This document shows positions 1 to 8,163 of a stretch of 64,000 nt of DNA, piece after piece. Positions within the stretch are counted from its first letter, which is position 1. Every line of letters starts with the position of its first letter. The notes under the pieces are model-generated. The model did not search any database. It saw only the letters and a program-made list of their open reading frames with translations, and had not been told where the DNA came from. The stretch lies in the NCBI RefSeq assembly GCF_000814475.1, contig NZ_JSVC01000004.1:62001-126000 (forward strand). The letters run 5' to 3'. A program made the translations under genes and the position numbers. Origin of the DNA: Flavihumibacter solisilvae (GTDB lineage: Bacteria; Bacteroidota; Bacteroidia; Chitinophagales; Chitinophagaceae).

Positions 1-843
1 GAACCGCAATCATGGCAAACAAATACGATCCGGACATGGAATTCTGGTGTTTGTACGGAGGCTGGTTCCACTGCAGACTACTTTATAGTTCACAACTATT
101 TTACACCTTATAACCAACAGACCAATGCGGCTAATATTCTATCCTCTGCCCTTACGGAAACAGGCAAGGTGATGAATCATGTGAAGTCAGCGCTGCGTTC
201 GGCTGGAGTAGAAGACAAACCCATAGCGTTGACAGAGTGGAACATTAACGCTGTTGGACAAAAGCAACAGGTATCATTTGTGAACGGTATGCATGCGGTA
301 ATGGTGATCGGGGAGTCAATAAAGAGCAAATATGGTATGACATCCCGTTGGGACCTGGCCAATGGCTGGAGTAACGGTGATGACCACGGGCTTTTCAATA
401 ACGGTGATGAACCGGACGGAGTACCGAAATGGAATCCCAGGCCCGCATTTTATTACTTGTATTACTTTCAGAAGTTCTTTGGCGACAGGATGGTGTCAAC
501 CAGTCTTGCTGAAACCAACGCTATAAAGGCTTATGCAAGTACATTCAGCTCCGGGCAAAGTGGTATTGTCCTGGTGAATACTTCTGCAGCTGTCATCAAT
601 GCCGGGATAACAGTGAGGGACAGGAAGGTTGGTGCGCGATACTATTGGTATGTTTTAACCGGGGGAACGGATAATGGTGAATTCTCCCGAAAGGTTTATG
701 TGAATGGTGAAAGCAGTCTCGGTGTTTCCGGTGGTCCTGCGAATTATGCCAACCTAAAGGCCTTGTCTGCCAGGACCAGTGATGGTATCAGGGTAAACCT
801 GCCAGCAAGGTCTGTGGTATACATCGTAATAGATAAGGGTTGA
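1..843 (+). CDS. Glycoside hydrolase, C-terminal part (5' truncated by window)
   Basis: The reading frame is open from base 1 with no start codon, so the gene begins upstream of the window; 280 residues are visible. The stretch IALTEWNIN (around residue 75) looks like the strand carrying the nucleophile Glu of clan GH-A retaining glycosidases, such as arabinofuranosidase-like enzymes of GH51 or GH39. It is followed by aromatic-rich sequence (WNPRPAFYYLYYFQKFFGD) typical of the end of a TIM barrel. The last 110 residues resemble a beta-sandwich appended domain. The enzyme is probably secreted and acts on plant or microbial polysaccharide; the exact family is not resolved because the N-terminal half is missing. 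It ends 3 bases before the convergent hydrolase gene. Confidence 0.7.
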   Translation, partial: EPQSWQTNTIRTWNSGVCTEAGSTADYFIVHNYFTPYNQQTNAANILSSALTETGKVMNHVKSALRSAGVEDKPIALTEWNINAVGQKQQVSFVNGMHAVMVIGESIKSKYGMTSRWDLANGWSNGDDHGLFNNGDEPDGVPKWNPRPAFYYLYYFQKFFGDRMVSTSLAETNAIKAYASTFSSGQSGIVLVNTSAAVINAGITVRDRKVGARYYWYVLTGGTDNGEFSRKVYVNGESSLGVSGGPANYANLKALSARTSDGIRVNLPARSVVYIVIDKG

Positions 844-846
844 TTT

Positions 847-2523
847 TTACTCAATCTTGTTGAACTTCAGGTGCATGATCCGGCCGGAATTCACTTCGAA
901 ACCGGTAATCTTGTTTGTTGCGTCCCTTAACACCTGTAAATGATTCATGTACCAGCTGCCTGAGGTCAGGTGATCACTATTGATCAGGGTAAGCTCAGAA
1001 TCACTGTATTTGCTGTTGGTGAGGAACAGCTTGTTGTCTTTCAGGGAAATACCGTATTTGCAGTCCAGCTCGGGCGAATAATATAGCCCAGTATATTGCT
1101 TCAGTATGTCGTCGGAAACTTTAGAAGCCTGCACGTACTTTTTGAGCTTCATAAGTTTATCAGGAAAAATAATATCCACGAGTGTGTCCTTTCCATTGAC
1201 TGCAAATGCAAACCTGATATCGGGGTAGGGGGCTATGGAAAAAGTATCCAGGTTCTCCCTGATCAGGAAATTTGTTTCACCATATACCTGGTAGTACAAT
1301 CGGCGATTCCGGATCTCGAAGCTCAGCGAAAGCCCGTCATCCCCTATATAGCTGCCAACATATTTCCGGGTTGAGTTCGTGTCCCGCAGCATTGCAGCAA
1401 TGCTATCGCGGGGTTTTGCGGCAGCCGCTGCTTTTTTCGTGGCGGTGTCTTTCACCAGGAGGTCCATCATGGCGTATGTACTTCCCCCAGCATCGAAGTC
1501 GCCAAGATTACCGAAAACCATGAAGCCCATTTGCAGGTCCGGAAGAACGGCGAGATAGGTCCGGTAACCGGCATCACCACCGCTATGTGAATACTGGCGC
1601 CATCCTTTGTATGTATCCACGGAGATTCCCAGAGCGTAATTGAGTTCCTTGCCGTTGTTTAGCTTACCCCTGGTCGTCAGAAGGCTGATGTCCCGCTGAT
1701 CACCAACTTTATACCTGTAAAAATTCATTACCCACTTGCCCAGGTCAGGAATATTGGTAAAGAGACTGGTTGCGCCGGCATTCGAATAATTGAGCGGGCT
1801 GTTCTCGTATCGGTCATTCCCAACCTGGTCATATGAATATGAGCGGTTTTTTACGATCTCTGTATTATCATCATGGAAATGGGTAGCTGTCATGCCAAGC
1901 GGTTTGAAGATTGCGCTGTCTGTGAACTGCCGCAAGGTTTGTCCCGTCACACTTTTCACGATTTCGGCAAGCATGGTGTACCCGCTGTTTGAGTAATTAT
2001 ATTGTTCACCTGGTGGAGAATTAAGTGCCTGTTGTTTACTGAGCAGCTTAACGATATGTTCCTGCTTTATAACGTCTGTAAGCCGGGTACCGGAAATGGC
2101 CAGCAGCTGCCACTGGTCGCGAATACCGCTGGTATGGTTCAATAAGTGCCTGATGGTGATAGTATGTTTGAGGTCAGGAAACCAGGTCAGGTATTTCCGT
2201 ACATCGTCTTCAAGTTTTAGTTTTCCCTGGCGCACGAGTAATACGATGGCATATCCTGTAAACTGTTTGCTTACTGATGCCATATGGTAGATGGTGGTGG
2301 GCTGGTTGGGAATCTCATATTCCAGGTTGGCAAGTCCATAACCCTTTGCAAAAATGATCGAATCGTTGCGTACGATGCCGACTGTACAACCCGGACTGTT
2401 GCCTTTACTGTACTTCGCAAAAATACTGTCGATCTTTTTTACAGTGGAATCGGGCAGGGACTGGGCAGTAAGCTTGTAACCCAGGAGGCATAAGAGCAAA
2501 GTGACTGAAAGGAACTGTTTCAT
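847..2523 (-). CDS. Secreted serine hydrolase, beta-lactamase / class C-like (AmpC/EstB type)
   Basis: 558 residues with a clear signal peptide (MKQFLSVTLLLCLLGYKLTA) ending near residue 20. The three marks of the serine beta-lactamase / penicillin-binding fold are present: SVSK at 83-86 (nucleophile Ser and general-base Lys), YSN at 177-179 and HSGGDAG near 315. The catalytic domain ends near residue 360. A C-terminal beta-rich domain of about 170 residues follows, as often seen in Bacteroidota family members. Such proteins act in the periplasm as peptidases, esterases or D-amino-acid hydrolases; true beta-lactamase activity is not implied. It is transcribed alone, divergent from the SDR gene at 2606. 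Confidence 0.9.
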   Translation of the reverse strand: MKQFLSVTLLLCLLGYKLTAQSLPDSTVKKIDSIFAKYSKGNSPGCTVGIVRNDSIIFAKGYGLANLEYEIPNQPTTIYHMASVSKQFTGYAIVLLVRQGKLKLEDDVRKYLTWFPDLKHTITIRHLLNHTSGIRDQWQLLAISGTRLTDVIKQEHIVKLLSKQQALNSPPGEQYNYSNSGYTMLAEIVKSVTGQTLRQFTDSAIFKPLGMTATHFHDDNTEIVKNRSYSYDQVGNDRYENSPLNYSNAGATSLFTNIPDLGKWVMNFYRYKVGDQRDISLLTTRGKLNNGKELNYALGISVDTYKGWRQYSHSGGDAGYRTYLAVLPDLQMGFMVFGNLGDFDAGGSTYAMMDLLVKDTATKKAAAAAKPRDSIAAMLRDTNSTRKYVGSYIGDDGLSLSFEIRNRRLYYQVYGETNFLIRENLDTFSIAPYPDIRFAFAVNGKDTLVDIIFPDKLMKLKKYVQASKVSDDILKQYTGLYYSPELDCKYGISLKDNKLFLTNSKYSDSELTLINSDHLTSGSWYMNHLQVLRDATNKITGFEVNSGRIMHLKFNKIE

Positions 2524-2605
2524 GTGGCGTGAGTTGTCCTAAAATATACAACTTTTTGCCCTGCGTCTTGTTAAGTCAAACATCCGCTCATAACAAATTT
2601 CACTT

Positions 2606-3400
2606 ATGGATCTTCAACTAAATGGAAAGACTGCTTTCGTAAGCGGTTCAACGGCAGGAATCGGGCTTGCTATTGCTGAGGCGTTGTTGCGTGAAGGAGC
2701 CGCGGTTATCATTAATGGCAGGTCGCAGAAGTCATTGGATGAAACAGTAGCCAACATTAAGAAGAACTCCCCTGGTGCGAAAGTGTCCGGCATCGCTGCG
2801 GACTTTGGTGAAAGGAGCCAGGTGGATCAACTGGTGGGTGCGCTACCTGATATAGATATCCTGGTTAATAACGTTGGCATATTTGAACCGAAGCCATTTG
2901 TTGAAATACCTGATGAAGACTGGTACCGTTTCTTCGAAGTAAATGTCATGAGCGGGGTAAGATTATCGCGAACGGTGTTACCGAAATTATTGGACAAAAA
3001 CTGGGGCCGGATCATATTTATTTCCAGCGAATCGGCCGTAATGATCCCGGAAGAGATGATCCATTACGGTATGACAAAAACTGCACAGCTGGCTATCAGC
3101 AGGGGGATGGCTGAAATTACAAAGGGGACCAATGTTACGGTCAATTCAGTATTGCCTGGACCAACCCGTTCAAGGGGAGTGAAAGATTTTATCAAAGCAT
3201 TATCTGAACAGGAACGACTGGATGAAGCAGAAATGGAGAAGAAGTTTTTCCAGGAGTTCAGGCCAACATCGCTTTTGCACCGCTTCGCAGATGTTGATGA
3301 AGTGGCCAATATGGTAACTTACCTGGTGAGTCCACTCGCTTCCGCAACCAACGGTGCAACCTTACGGGTCGAAGGCGGACTGATTCGTTCAGCGTTCTGA
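2606..3400 (+). CDS. SDR-family NAD(P)-dependent oxidoreductase
   Basis: 264 residues, full length for a classical short-chain dehydrogenase. The N-terminal cofactor loop is GSTAGIG (residues 14-20). NNVG follows strand 4, ISSES carries the catalytic Ser, and YGMTK (Tyr154, Lys158) is the active-site pair. The C-terminal region after the PGPTRS loop is longer than usual and acidic (residues 185-225), resembling SDRs annotated as oxidoreductases of unknown substrate. It is cytosolic and has no obvious operon partners. The substrate cannot be predicted from sequence. Confidence 0.9.
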   Translation: MDLQLNGKTAFVSGSTAGIGLAIAEALLREGAAVIINGRSQKSLDETVANIKKNSPGAKVSGIAADFGERSQVDQLVGALPDIDILVNNVGIFEPKPFVEIPDEDWYRFFEVNVMSGVRLSRTVLPKLLDKNWGRIIFISSESAVMIPEEMIHYGMTKTAQLAISRGMAEITKGTNVTVNSVLPGPTRSRGVKDFIKALSEQERLDEAEMEKKFFQEFRPTSLLHRFADVDEVANMVTYLVSPLASATNGATLRVEGGLIRSAF

Positions 3401-3433
3401 ATACTATAAAGATTTTTAGAACGTTTCTGTTAT

Positions 3434-3670
3434 ATGATCCACAATTTGAAATCTATCGAAGAAGTTATGGATGCCTTTGAAAGGGTTCATTCCAATATGC
3501 CGGAAGATGCTAAGGGTATACTTAGTGGTTACCGTTGGTTCAATATCTGGCTCATTAATCATGATACCCGGCTGTCTGAACTTGCCACCAGGTTCGAGCC
3601 CTGTGCGGACAGCCACGATGCGTTTTATAACCGGGTAAGGGTTAGGATGGATTCGCTTAAAGAATCCTGA
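3434..3670 (+). CDS. Small hypothetical protein, possibly frameshifted at its 3' end
   Basis: 78 residues, soluble, mixed charge, with no recognised domain. It begins at an ATG 33 bases after the SDR gene and may be co-transcribed with it. After the stop, the next frame (+1) stays open through the same region and on to a TGA at 3747-3749. That extension reads NPEIWRASRLPEYKKKKADF and onward, with coding-like composition. A single-base indel near the AAAGAA run at about 3660 would give a protein of about 103 residues. I recognise no family. The opposite strand also has an open frame here, but its composition is less protein-like. Confidence 0.45.
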   Translation: MIHNLKSIEEVMDAFERVHSNMPEDAKGILSGYRWFNIWLINHDTRLSELATRFEPCADSHDAFYNRVRVRMDSLKES

Positions 3671-3789
3671 AATATGGCGTGCCTCCCGGCTTCCAGAATA
3701 TAAGAAAAAAAAGGCGGATTTCAAACGGGAATTTCAGGAGAAGCACTGATAATTTTCCCATGCGGTTGTATGAGATAACAAGATACCTT

Positions 3790-3797
3790 TAGCAGGT
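3790..3797 (+). promoter_or_regulatory. Possible -7 box upstream of the subtilase gene
   Basis: The sequence around 3785-3805 contains TACCTTTA, one base off the Bacteroidota -7 consensus TAnnTTTG, about 40 bases before the ATG at 3836. It sits inside a short inverted repeat (ATACCT / AGGTAT). This is weak evidence based on similarity only. Confidence 0.25.
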
Positions 3798-3835
3798 ATT
3801 CTCCCATCCATATCTATCACCCCAAATTGTGAACC

Positions 3836-5746
3836 ATGTTTACCTACACATTAGGAGGGAAAAATGGAAAGAAAGTTTCTCTCCAGGAGAGCAACGACCG
3901 TGTGGTCGTTCGCACCAGGAATGCCAGGCCACTCAGCGATGCCATCTTTACAGATGAAGGACGGCAGACATTAGAAGATTTCAATATTGAAGAACAATTT
4001 CCAGAAGCGGATATCACTATTCTTAAAGCTAAAAGCGATCGTGCGGGTGAGGCTTTGAGGGACGGTGCCAGGCAGGTATTAAAGAATGAACCCGAACTGC
4101 GTTTTGCCGGAAGGGTCCTGGTTGATGCGGAAACAAAAAAACCTGTAGTATATACTGAAAACATATTCATCAAGTTTTACGACAATGTTTCGGCGGATAC
4201 CTGTGAGAAAATCCTGGCGGAAAATAACCTCGTTATTAAGCAGAAACTTGACTTTGCAGTCAACAGTTATTTTGTTTCTGCACCGGAGAATACGGGGCTG
4301 CAGGTCTTCGAGATTGCGGAAAGCCTGTTGAAAAGAAATGAAGTGGAGCTTTGTCACCCTGAAGTGATCAGGAAAAAGAGCCTTAAAGTAATTAATTCAA
4401 ACCAATGGCACCTGAAAGCAACGACGATCGGCGGTGTTGCAATAACGGCGAATGCAAATGTAGAAGCAGCACATGCTATAACCGAGGGAGAGAATATCGT
4501 TGTCGCCATCATCGATGATGGGGTTGATATCAGTAATCCCGAGTTTAATCTGCCAGGAAAAGTTGCGGATGGAAGAGATATTACGTTAAACATCAATGAT
4601 CCCAGGCCAAAGCAGTCATTTGACAACCATGGAACGGCCTGTGCGGGAGTTGCAACGGCAGCCGGAGTTAATGCTTCGGGAGTTGCACCAAAAGCTAAAC
4701 TGATGCCTATTCGCCTGAGTTCCAACCTCGGGTCAATTGCCGAGGCAAACGCTTTTAAATGGGCGGTTGATCATGGCGCAGATATTATTTCCTGCAGTTG
4801 GGGACCGCAGGATGGTGACTGGTCTGACCTTACAGATCCAACCCATACTACACAGGTTGATCTTCCGGACAGTACAAGGTTGGCAATCGATGATGCCGTA
4901 ACGCGTGGGCGCAATGGTAAAGGATGTGTCATATTTTTCGCTGCAGGTAATGGTAATGAGGATGTAAAGTTTGATGGCTACGCCAGTTACCAGAATGTAA
5001 CTGCCGTTGCTGCCAGCAATGACACCGACCGTCGAAGTGTATATAGTGATTTTGGCGACCAGGTGTGGTGTGCATTTCCCAGCAATGACTTTGGACATGT
5101 TCCATTTAACCATCCGGATGCGTTGACTGCAGGAATTTTCACAACTGATAGAACTGGTTCAGCCGGTTACAATTCCGGGGGCGATTATACGGAAACTTTT
5201 GGGGGCACTTCAAGCGCATGCCCGGGTGCTGCGGGCACTGCAGCGTTGATCCTTTCGGCAAATCCGGAACTTACCTGGCAGCAGGTCCGCGATATTATCG
5301 CCGAAACCTGTGATAAGATCGACACTGCGAACGGGGCATATAATGCTTCAGGCCGCAGCCCATTTTATGGTCACGGCAGAATTAATGCTGAAAAGGCGGT
5401 CAGGATGGCGAAACAATTACAAACTGTAACGGTGGGAAGCCGGGTGAAAATCATTTCTGCGCTGGTAAATCCTGAAGCTTTGGATCTTGGTAATGAGAAA
5501 GTATCCCTGTTGAATACTACCGCAAACAGCATCGATCTTTCCGGCTGGGCCATTGAAGTAAAAGGCAAGAAACAATCCTTGCTGTTTACGCTGGCCGGAG
5601 GTGAGGCAAAATCAATCCGGTTACTGACAGCACGACTGGCAAATTCCGGCGCTACCATTAATCTTATCGATAGTCAACAGAATACAGTACATAGTGTGAC
5701 TTACCGGAAAGCGGATGTGGTAGAAGGAGTGACTATCGAATTTTGA
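3836..5746 (+). CDS. S8 family subtilisin-like serine peptidase
   Basis: 636 residues. The catalytic triad of subtilases is visible: Asp227 in AIIDDGVD, His265 in HGTACAG and Ser459 in GGTSSACPG, with the oxyanion Asn in FFAAGNGN near 369. Residues 1-190 form a domain without a signal peptide; the region around residues 90-170 resembles an inhibitor-like propeptide. After the catalytic domain (190-515) comes a beta-sandwich of about 95 residues that resembles a lamin-tail-like domain (VSLLNTTANSIDLSGWAI). With no export signal, the enzyme may stay in the cell or leave by an unusual route. It is transcribed alone, and a hairpin with T-rich flanks follows at 5770-5792. Confidence 0.92.
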   Translation: MFTYTLGGKNGKKVSLQESNDRVVVRTRNARPLSDAIFTDEGRQTLEDFNIEEQFPEADITILKAKSDRAGEALRDGARQVLKNEPELRFAGRVLVDAETKKPVVYTENIFIKFYDNVSADTCEKILAENNLVIKQKLDFAVNSYFVSAPENTGLQVFEIAESLLKRNEVELCHPEVIRKKSLKVINSNQWHLKATTIGGVAITANANVEAAHAITEGENIVVAIIDDGVDISNPEFNLPGKVADGRDITLNINDPRPKQSFDNHGTACAGVATAAGVNASGVAPKAKLMPIRLSSNLGSIAEANAFKWAVDHGADIISCSWGPQDGDWSDLTDPTHTTQVDLPDSTRLAIDDAVTRGRNGKGCVIFFAAGNGNEDVKFDGYASYQNVTAVAASNDTDRRSVYSDFGDQVWCAFPSNDFGHVPFNHPDALTAGIFTTDRTGSAGYNSGGDYTETFGGTSSACPGAAGTAALILSANPELTWQQVRDIIAETCDKIDTANGAYNASGRSPFYGHGRINAEKAVRMAKQLQTVTVGSRVKIISALVNPEALDLGNEKVSLLNTTANSIDLSGWAIEVKGKKQSLLFTLAGGEAKSIRLLTARLANSGATINLIDSQQNTVHSVTYRKADVVEGVTIEF

Positions 5747-5761
5747 CCGGAAAACCAGGTT

Positions 5762-5792
5762 TAAATAAAAACAGCCCCGTTAAAGGGCTGTT
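5762..5792 (-). terminator. Rho-independent terminator (better on minus strand, usable by both)
   Basis: An 8-bp stem AACAGCCC (5770-5777) pairs with GGGCTGTT (5785-5792) around a 7-base loop. On the minus strand the stem runs into TTTTTATTT, a good U-tract. On the plus strand only GGTTTT follows. It can therefore end the minus-strand small transcript that begins near 5995 and, less efficiently, the plus-strand subtilase message. Confidence 0.7.
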
Positions 5793-5995
5793 GGTTTTCA
5801 TGTACTGAAATTCTCATGTGTGATGCGAAAATGAGATCAGAACCTTAACGTTGGAATTGGAATTGGATATTAAAAACGGGACTGATAATTACTTTTTTTG
5901 CTGTGCCCATCCCGGGCGGGTACGGATCATGGTTAGTCATTAAGGACATTGGTTCGACATAGTATCTGGATATAAAAACGGGACCATTCGAAATA
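5763..5995 (-). ncRNA. Candidate small RNA (element 1 of a two-member family)
   Basis: A predicted minus-strand transcript of about 230 nt runs from an ECF-like promoter (-35 GCAACC, 17-base spacer, -10 GTCTAT) to the terminator at 5762-5792. Its 5' part matches a second element at about 9795-9750: both read AAGTCTAT, then TGTGT, then CCCGTTTTT(A)ATATCC. This copy holds the CCCGTTTTT block twice, with about 90 bases between them. A 34-codon frame (ATG at 5949, stop at 5845-5847, ending NIQFQFQR) lies inside. The other copy breaks that frame with a stop, so an RNA or DNA role is more likely than a conserved peptide. The remaining bases of the gap (6031-6236) show nothing recognisable. Confidence 0.4.
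5865..5982 (-). repeat. Two direct copies of a 15-16 bp block shared with the 9.77-kb element
   Basis: On the plus strand GGATATTAAAAACGGG (5865-5880) and GGATATAAAAACGGG (5968-5982) are near-identical direct repeats. A third copy, GGATATTAAAAACGGG, lies at 9762-9777. They could be operator sites or structural blocks of the paired small-RNA elements. Confidence 0.75.
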
Positions 5996-6001
5996 CACAA
6001 T

Positions 6002-6030
6002 ATAGACTTGTTACGGTTCAATAAGGTTGC
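6002..6030 (-). promoter_or_regulatory. ECF-like promoter of element 1
   Basis: On the minus strand GCAACC (6030-6025), a 17-base spacer and GTCTAT (6007-6002) resemble the general -35/-10 layout of ECF sigma promoters (GGAACC, about 16-17 bases, GTCTA). Exactly the same two hexamers with the same spacer length occur at 9830-9802. Assignment to a particular sigma factor is not possible from sequence. Confidence 0.45.
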
Positions 6031-6236
6031 AACAACAACCTCTGGAAATGGCTGATTTTCACTAATTCAGCGGAACCAGTTATACCGCTGACTTAATCAG
6101 GTGGTCTTTAACAAACCGTTAAGCTCAAATGAATATAAACGCGGCTCGTGGCGGCTAATTTTATAGCGGAAGCTGGTTAAAACAAGGCATACCCGAAAAC
6201 CAGGAATGAATAATTTGCGCGCATAGCCCTGACAAT

Positions 6237-8159
6237 ATGAAACAATTAATCGTGCTGGTCTTAATACTCGCCAGTCATCAGATCTTTGCCGCAGACACCC
6301 TCCATGTTATTTCCCATAAAGCTATTACGGTTACAACCGAACCTTCCTCGGGTACTAAATCCTTTACAAGCTGGGTTGTGTTTCCATCAAAAGATGAAAA
6401 GCTCAGGAAAATAAACCTGAATATCACTTTTGGTTGCCCTGACGGGATGCGCTGCGCTGACTGGGATTACCTGGATCATATTTATATTCGTCGGAAAGGT
6501 GGTGTAAACGGACCGGCCTTGAATTATGAGATCGGTCGTATGCTCACACCATATGGTGGCGCTTTCGGAAAAACCTGGAGTTTTAAATGGCAGGCTGATA
6601 TTACAGATTTCAGTATGCTTCTCCGCGACAGTGTAGAGATTGAATATATTCATACCGGTTATGAACCTAATAATGATCGTGGCTGGAAAGTGACCGTAGA
6701 CTTTGAACTGGTAAAAGGCAAACCCGTACTCGAGCCTGTAGCCATTCACCAGGTGTACAACAAGGTATTCGCTTATGGCGATGGCAGCAAGCCATTTGAG
6801 GATAGCCTGAAGGCGTTTTCCTTTACTGCCGGTAAAAAGTCGCAACATGCGCGGATTTTTATTTACCAGACAGGTCATGGCATGGACGCCAATGGCTGCG
6901 GGGAATTCTGCAGCCGTTACCGGGAAGTGTGGTACAACGGCCGGATGATTGACAAAAGGGACATCTGGAAAAAATGCGGAGATAATCCACTCTATCCGCA
7001 GGCGGGTACCTGGGTGATAGATCGCGCTTATTGGTGCCCGGGTGAATTAAACCAGCCTGATATATACGACGTACCTGTCAAAGGAGGTTCACAAAATGTC
7101 GTGGATATCAACATGCAGCCTTATATAACTGATAAGCCCAGCGCCAATGAACTTATTACTGCATATATTGTCGAGTACTCCAGTCCGTTGCAGACGAATG
7201 ATGTGGCTATAGAAGATATTTTTGCACCCACTGACAAACAGGTTCACGGCAGGAAAAATCCTGCATCCATTAATCCGACAATAGTGATCCGGAACAACGG
7301 GTCGAAGCCCCTCACAAAAGTTGACATCCGTTATGGTACCATAGGTTTTGCAGAAAAGCAGTTCACCTGGAGGGGCAACCTTGCTTTCAATGGGAAGGCT
7401 GTGGTAACACTACCCGGAGCCGTAGAGGGAAAGACAGGGCAGAATACTTTCAGGGTGACGCTCTTATCACCTGGTGGCAGGAAAGATGCAGTTATGGATG
7501 ATAACAGCATGAGTACAGTGTTCACCAGGGTACCCGTTCATGGCAAGGCGCTGGTACTGAACCTGCGCACAAATAATCAGCCGGAACACAATGATTATTA
7601 TATCCGCAATGCTGAGGGTAAGGTAGTATATGAAAGAAAGCCCGGAACGCTGAAAGCAAATACTGATTACCGGGATACCTTATTGCTTCAACCTGGCGCT
7701 TATGAGTTGCTTTTAACAGATACGGCGGGTGATGGCCTGGAATTCTGGTTTAACAATAAAGGCGGTCGGGGCATTTGCCGGTTACTCGATGATAAAGGAA
7801 ATCTCCTTAAGAACTTTGAATCCGATTTCGGAAATTTCATCCACTATGGTTTCGAGGTAAACGCGGATTCCACATTGCACACTTCCCCAGCATCATTACC
7901 TGCAGTGGGCGTTTATCCAACTCGGTCTGCCGGCAAAACTACGCTTGATTATTTCGGTAACAAGGCGGGAAAGGTTGTGGTTAAAATTGTAACTGACCCT
8001 GGAGACACTGTTGTTGAAGAGCATGTTTACAATGATCTTAAGGAAGCCGTGTTTAACTATGATATGTCTTATCGGCCTCCTCAGCGCTATTATGTTAAAG
8101 TTTATGTAGGAGGAGAGTTGGTCTTTAACAAGAGACTTCGCATTGAAGCAAAAAGATAA
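6237..8159 (+). CDS. Secreted PNGase F-like peptide-N-glycosidase
   Basis: 640 residues with a signal peptide ending near residue 18. Residues 40-320 match the two-domain core of peptide-N4-(N-acetyl-beta-glucosaminyl)asparagine amidase F, which releases intact N-glycans from glycoproteins. Visible marks are RCADWDYLDHIYI (family Asp) and GHGMDANGCGEFCSRYREV (family Glu between two Cys), with conserved paired Cys elsewhere. Residues 330-430 look like a CARDB-type Ig domain. The end (about 555-640) resembles a type IX secretion sorting or Fn3-like tail. PNGase F itself is about 314 mature residues, so the C-terminal half is extra. A promoter-like TAATTTGC lies about 25 bases before the ATG. 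Confidence 0.85.
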   Translation: MKQLIVLVLILASHQIFAADTLHVISHKAITVTTEPSSGTKSFTSWVVFPSKDEKLRKINLNITFGCPDGMRCADWDYLDHIYIRRKGGVNGPALNYEIGRMLTPYGGAFGKTWSFKWQADITDFSMLLRDSVEIEYIHTGYEPNNDRGWKVTVDFELVKGKPVLEPVAIHQVYNKVFAYGDGSKPFEDSLKAFSFTAGKKSQHARIFIYQTGHGMDANGCGEFCSRYREVWYNGRMIDKRDIWKKCGDNPLYPQAGTWVIDRAYWCPGELNQPDIYDVPVKGGSQNVVDINMQPYITDKPSANELITAYIVEYSSPLQTNDVAIEDIFAPTDKQVHGRKNPASINPTIVIRNNGSKPLTKVDIRYGTIGFAEKQFTWRGNLAFNGKAVVTLPGAVEGKTGQNTFRVTLLSPGGRKDAVMDDNSMSTVFTRVPVHGKALVLNLRTNNQPEHNDYYIRNAEGKVVYERKPGTLKANTDYRDTLLLQPGAYELLLTDTAGDGLEFWFNNKGGRGICRLLDDKGNLLKNFESDFGNFIHYGFEVNADSTLHTSPASLPAVGVYPTRSAGKTTLDYFGNKAGKVVVKIVTDPGDTVVEEHVYNDLKEAVFNYDMSYRPPQRYYVKVYVGGELVFNKRLRIEAKR

Positions 8160-8163
8160 ATTG

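Noticed and set aside
3416-3724. 102-codon minus-strand frame opposite the small gene at 3434
   Set aside because: The plus-strand frame and its +1 continuation look more protein-like, and the antisense product has no recognisable pattern. It is not fully excluded.
5845-5949. 34-residue peptide in element 1 as a ribosomally made natural-product precursor
   Set aside because: No modifying enzymes lie nearby and the frame is broken in the paralogous element at 9.77 kb; an RNA or DNA role is simpler.
6387-6878. 163-codon minus-strand frame inside the PNGase F-like gene
   Set aside because: Antisense shadow; no start context or domain, and the plus strand is clearly coding.
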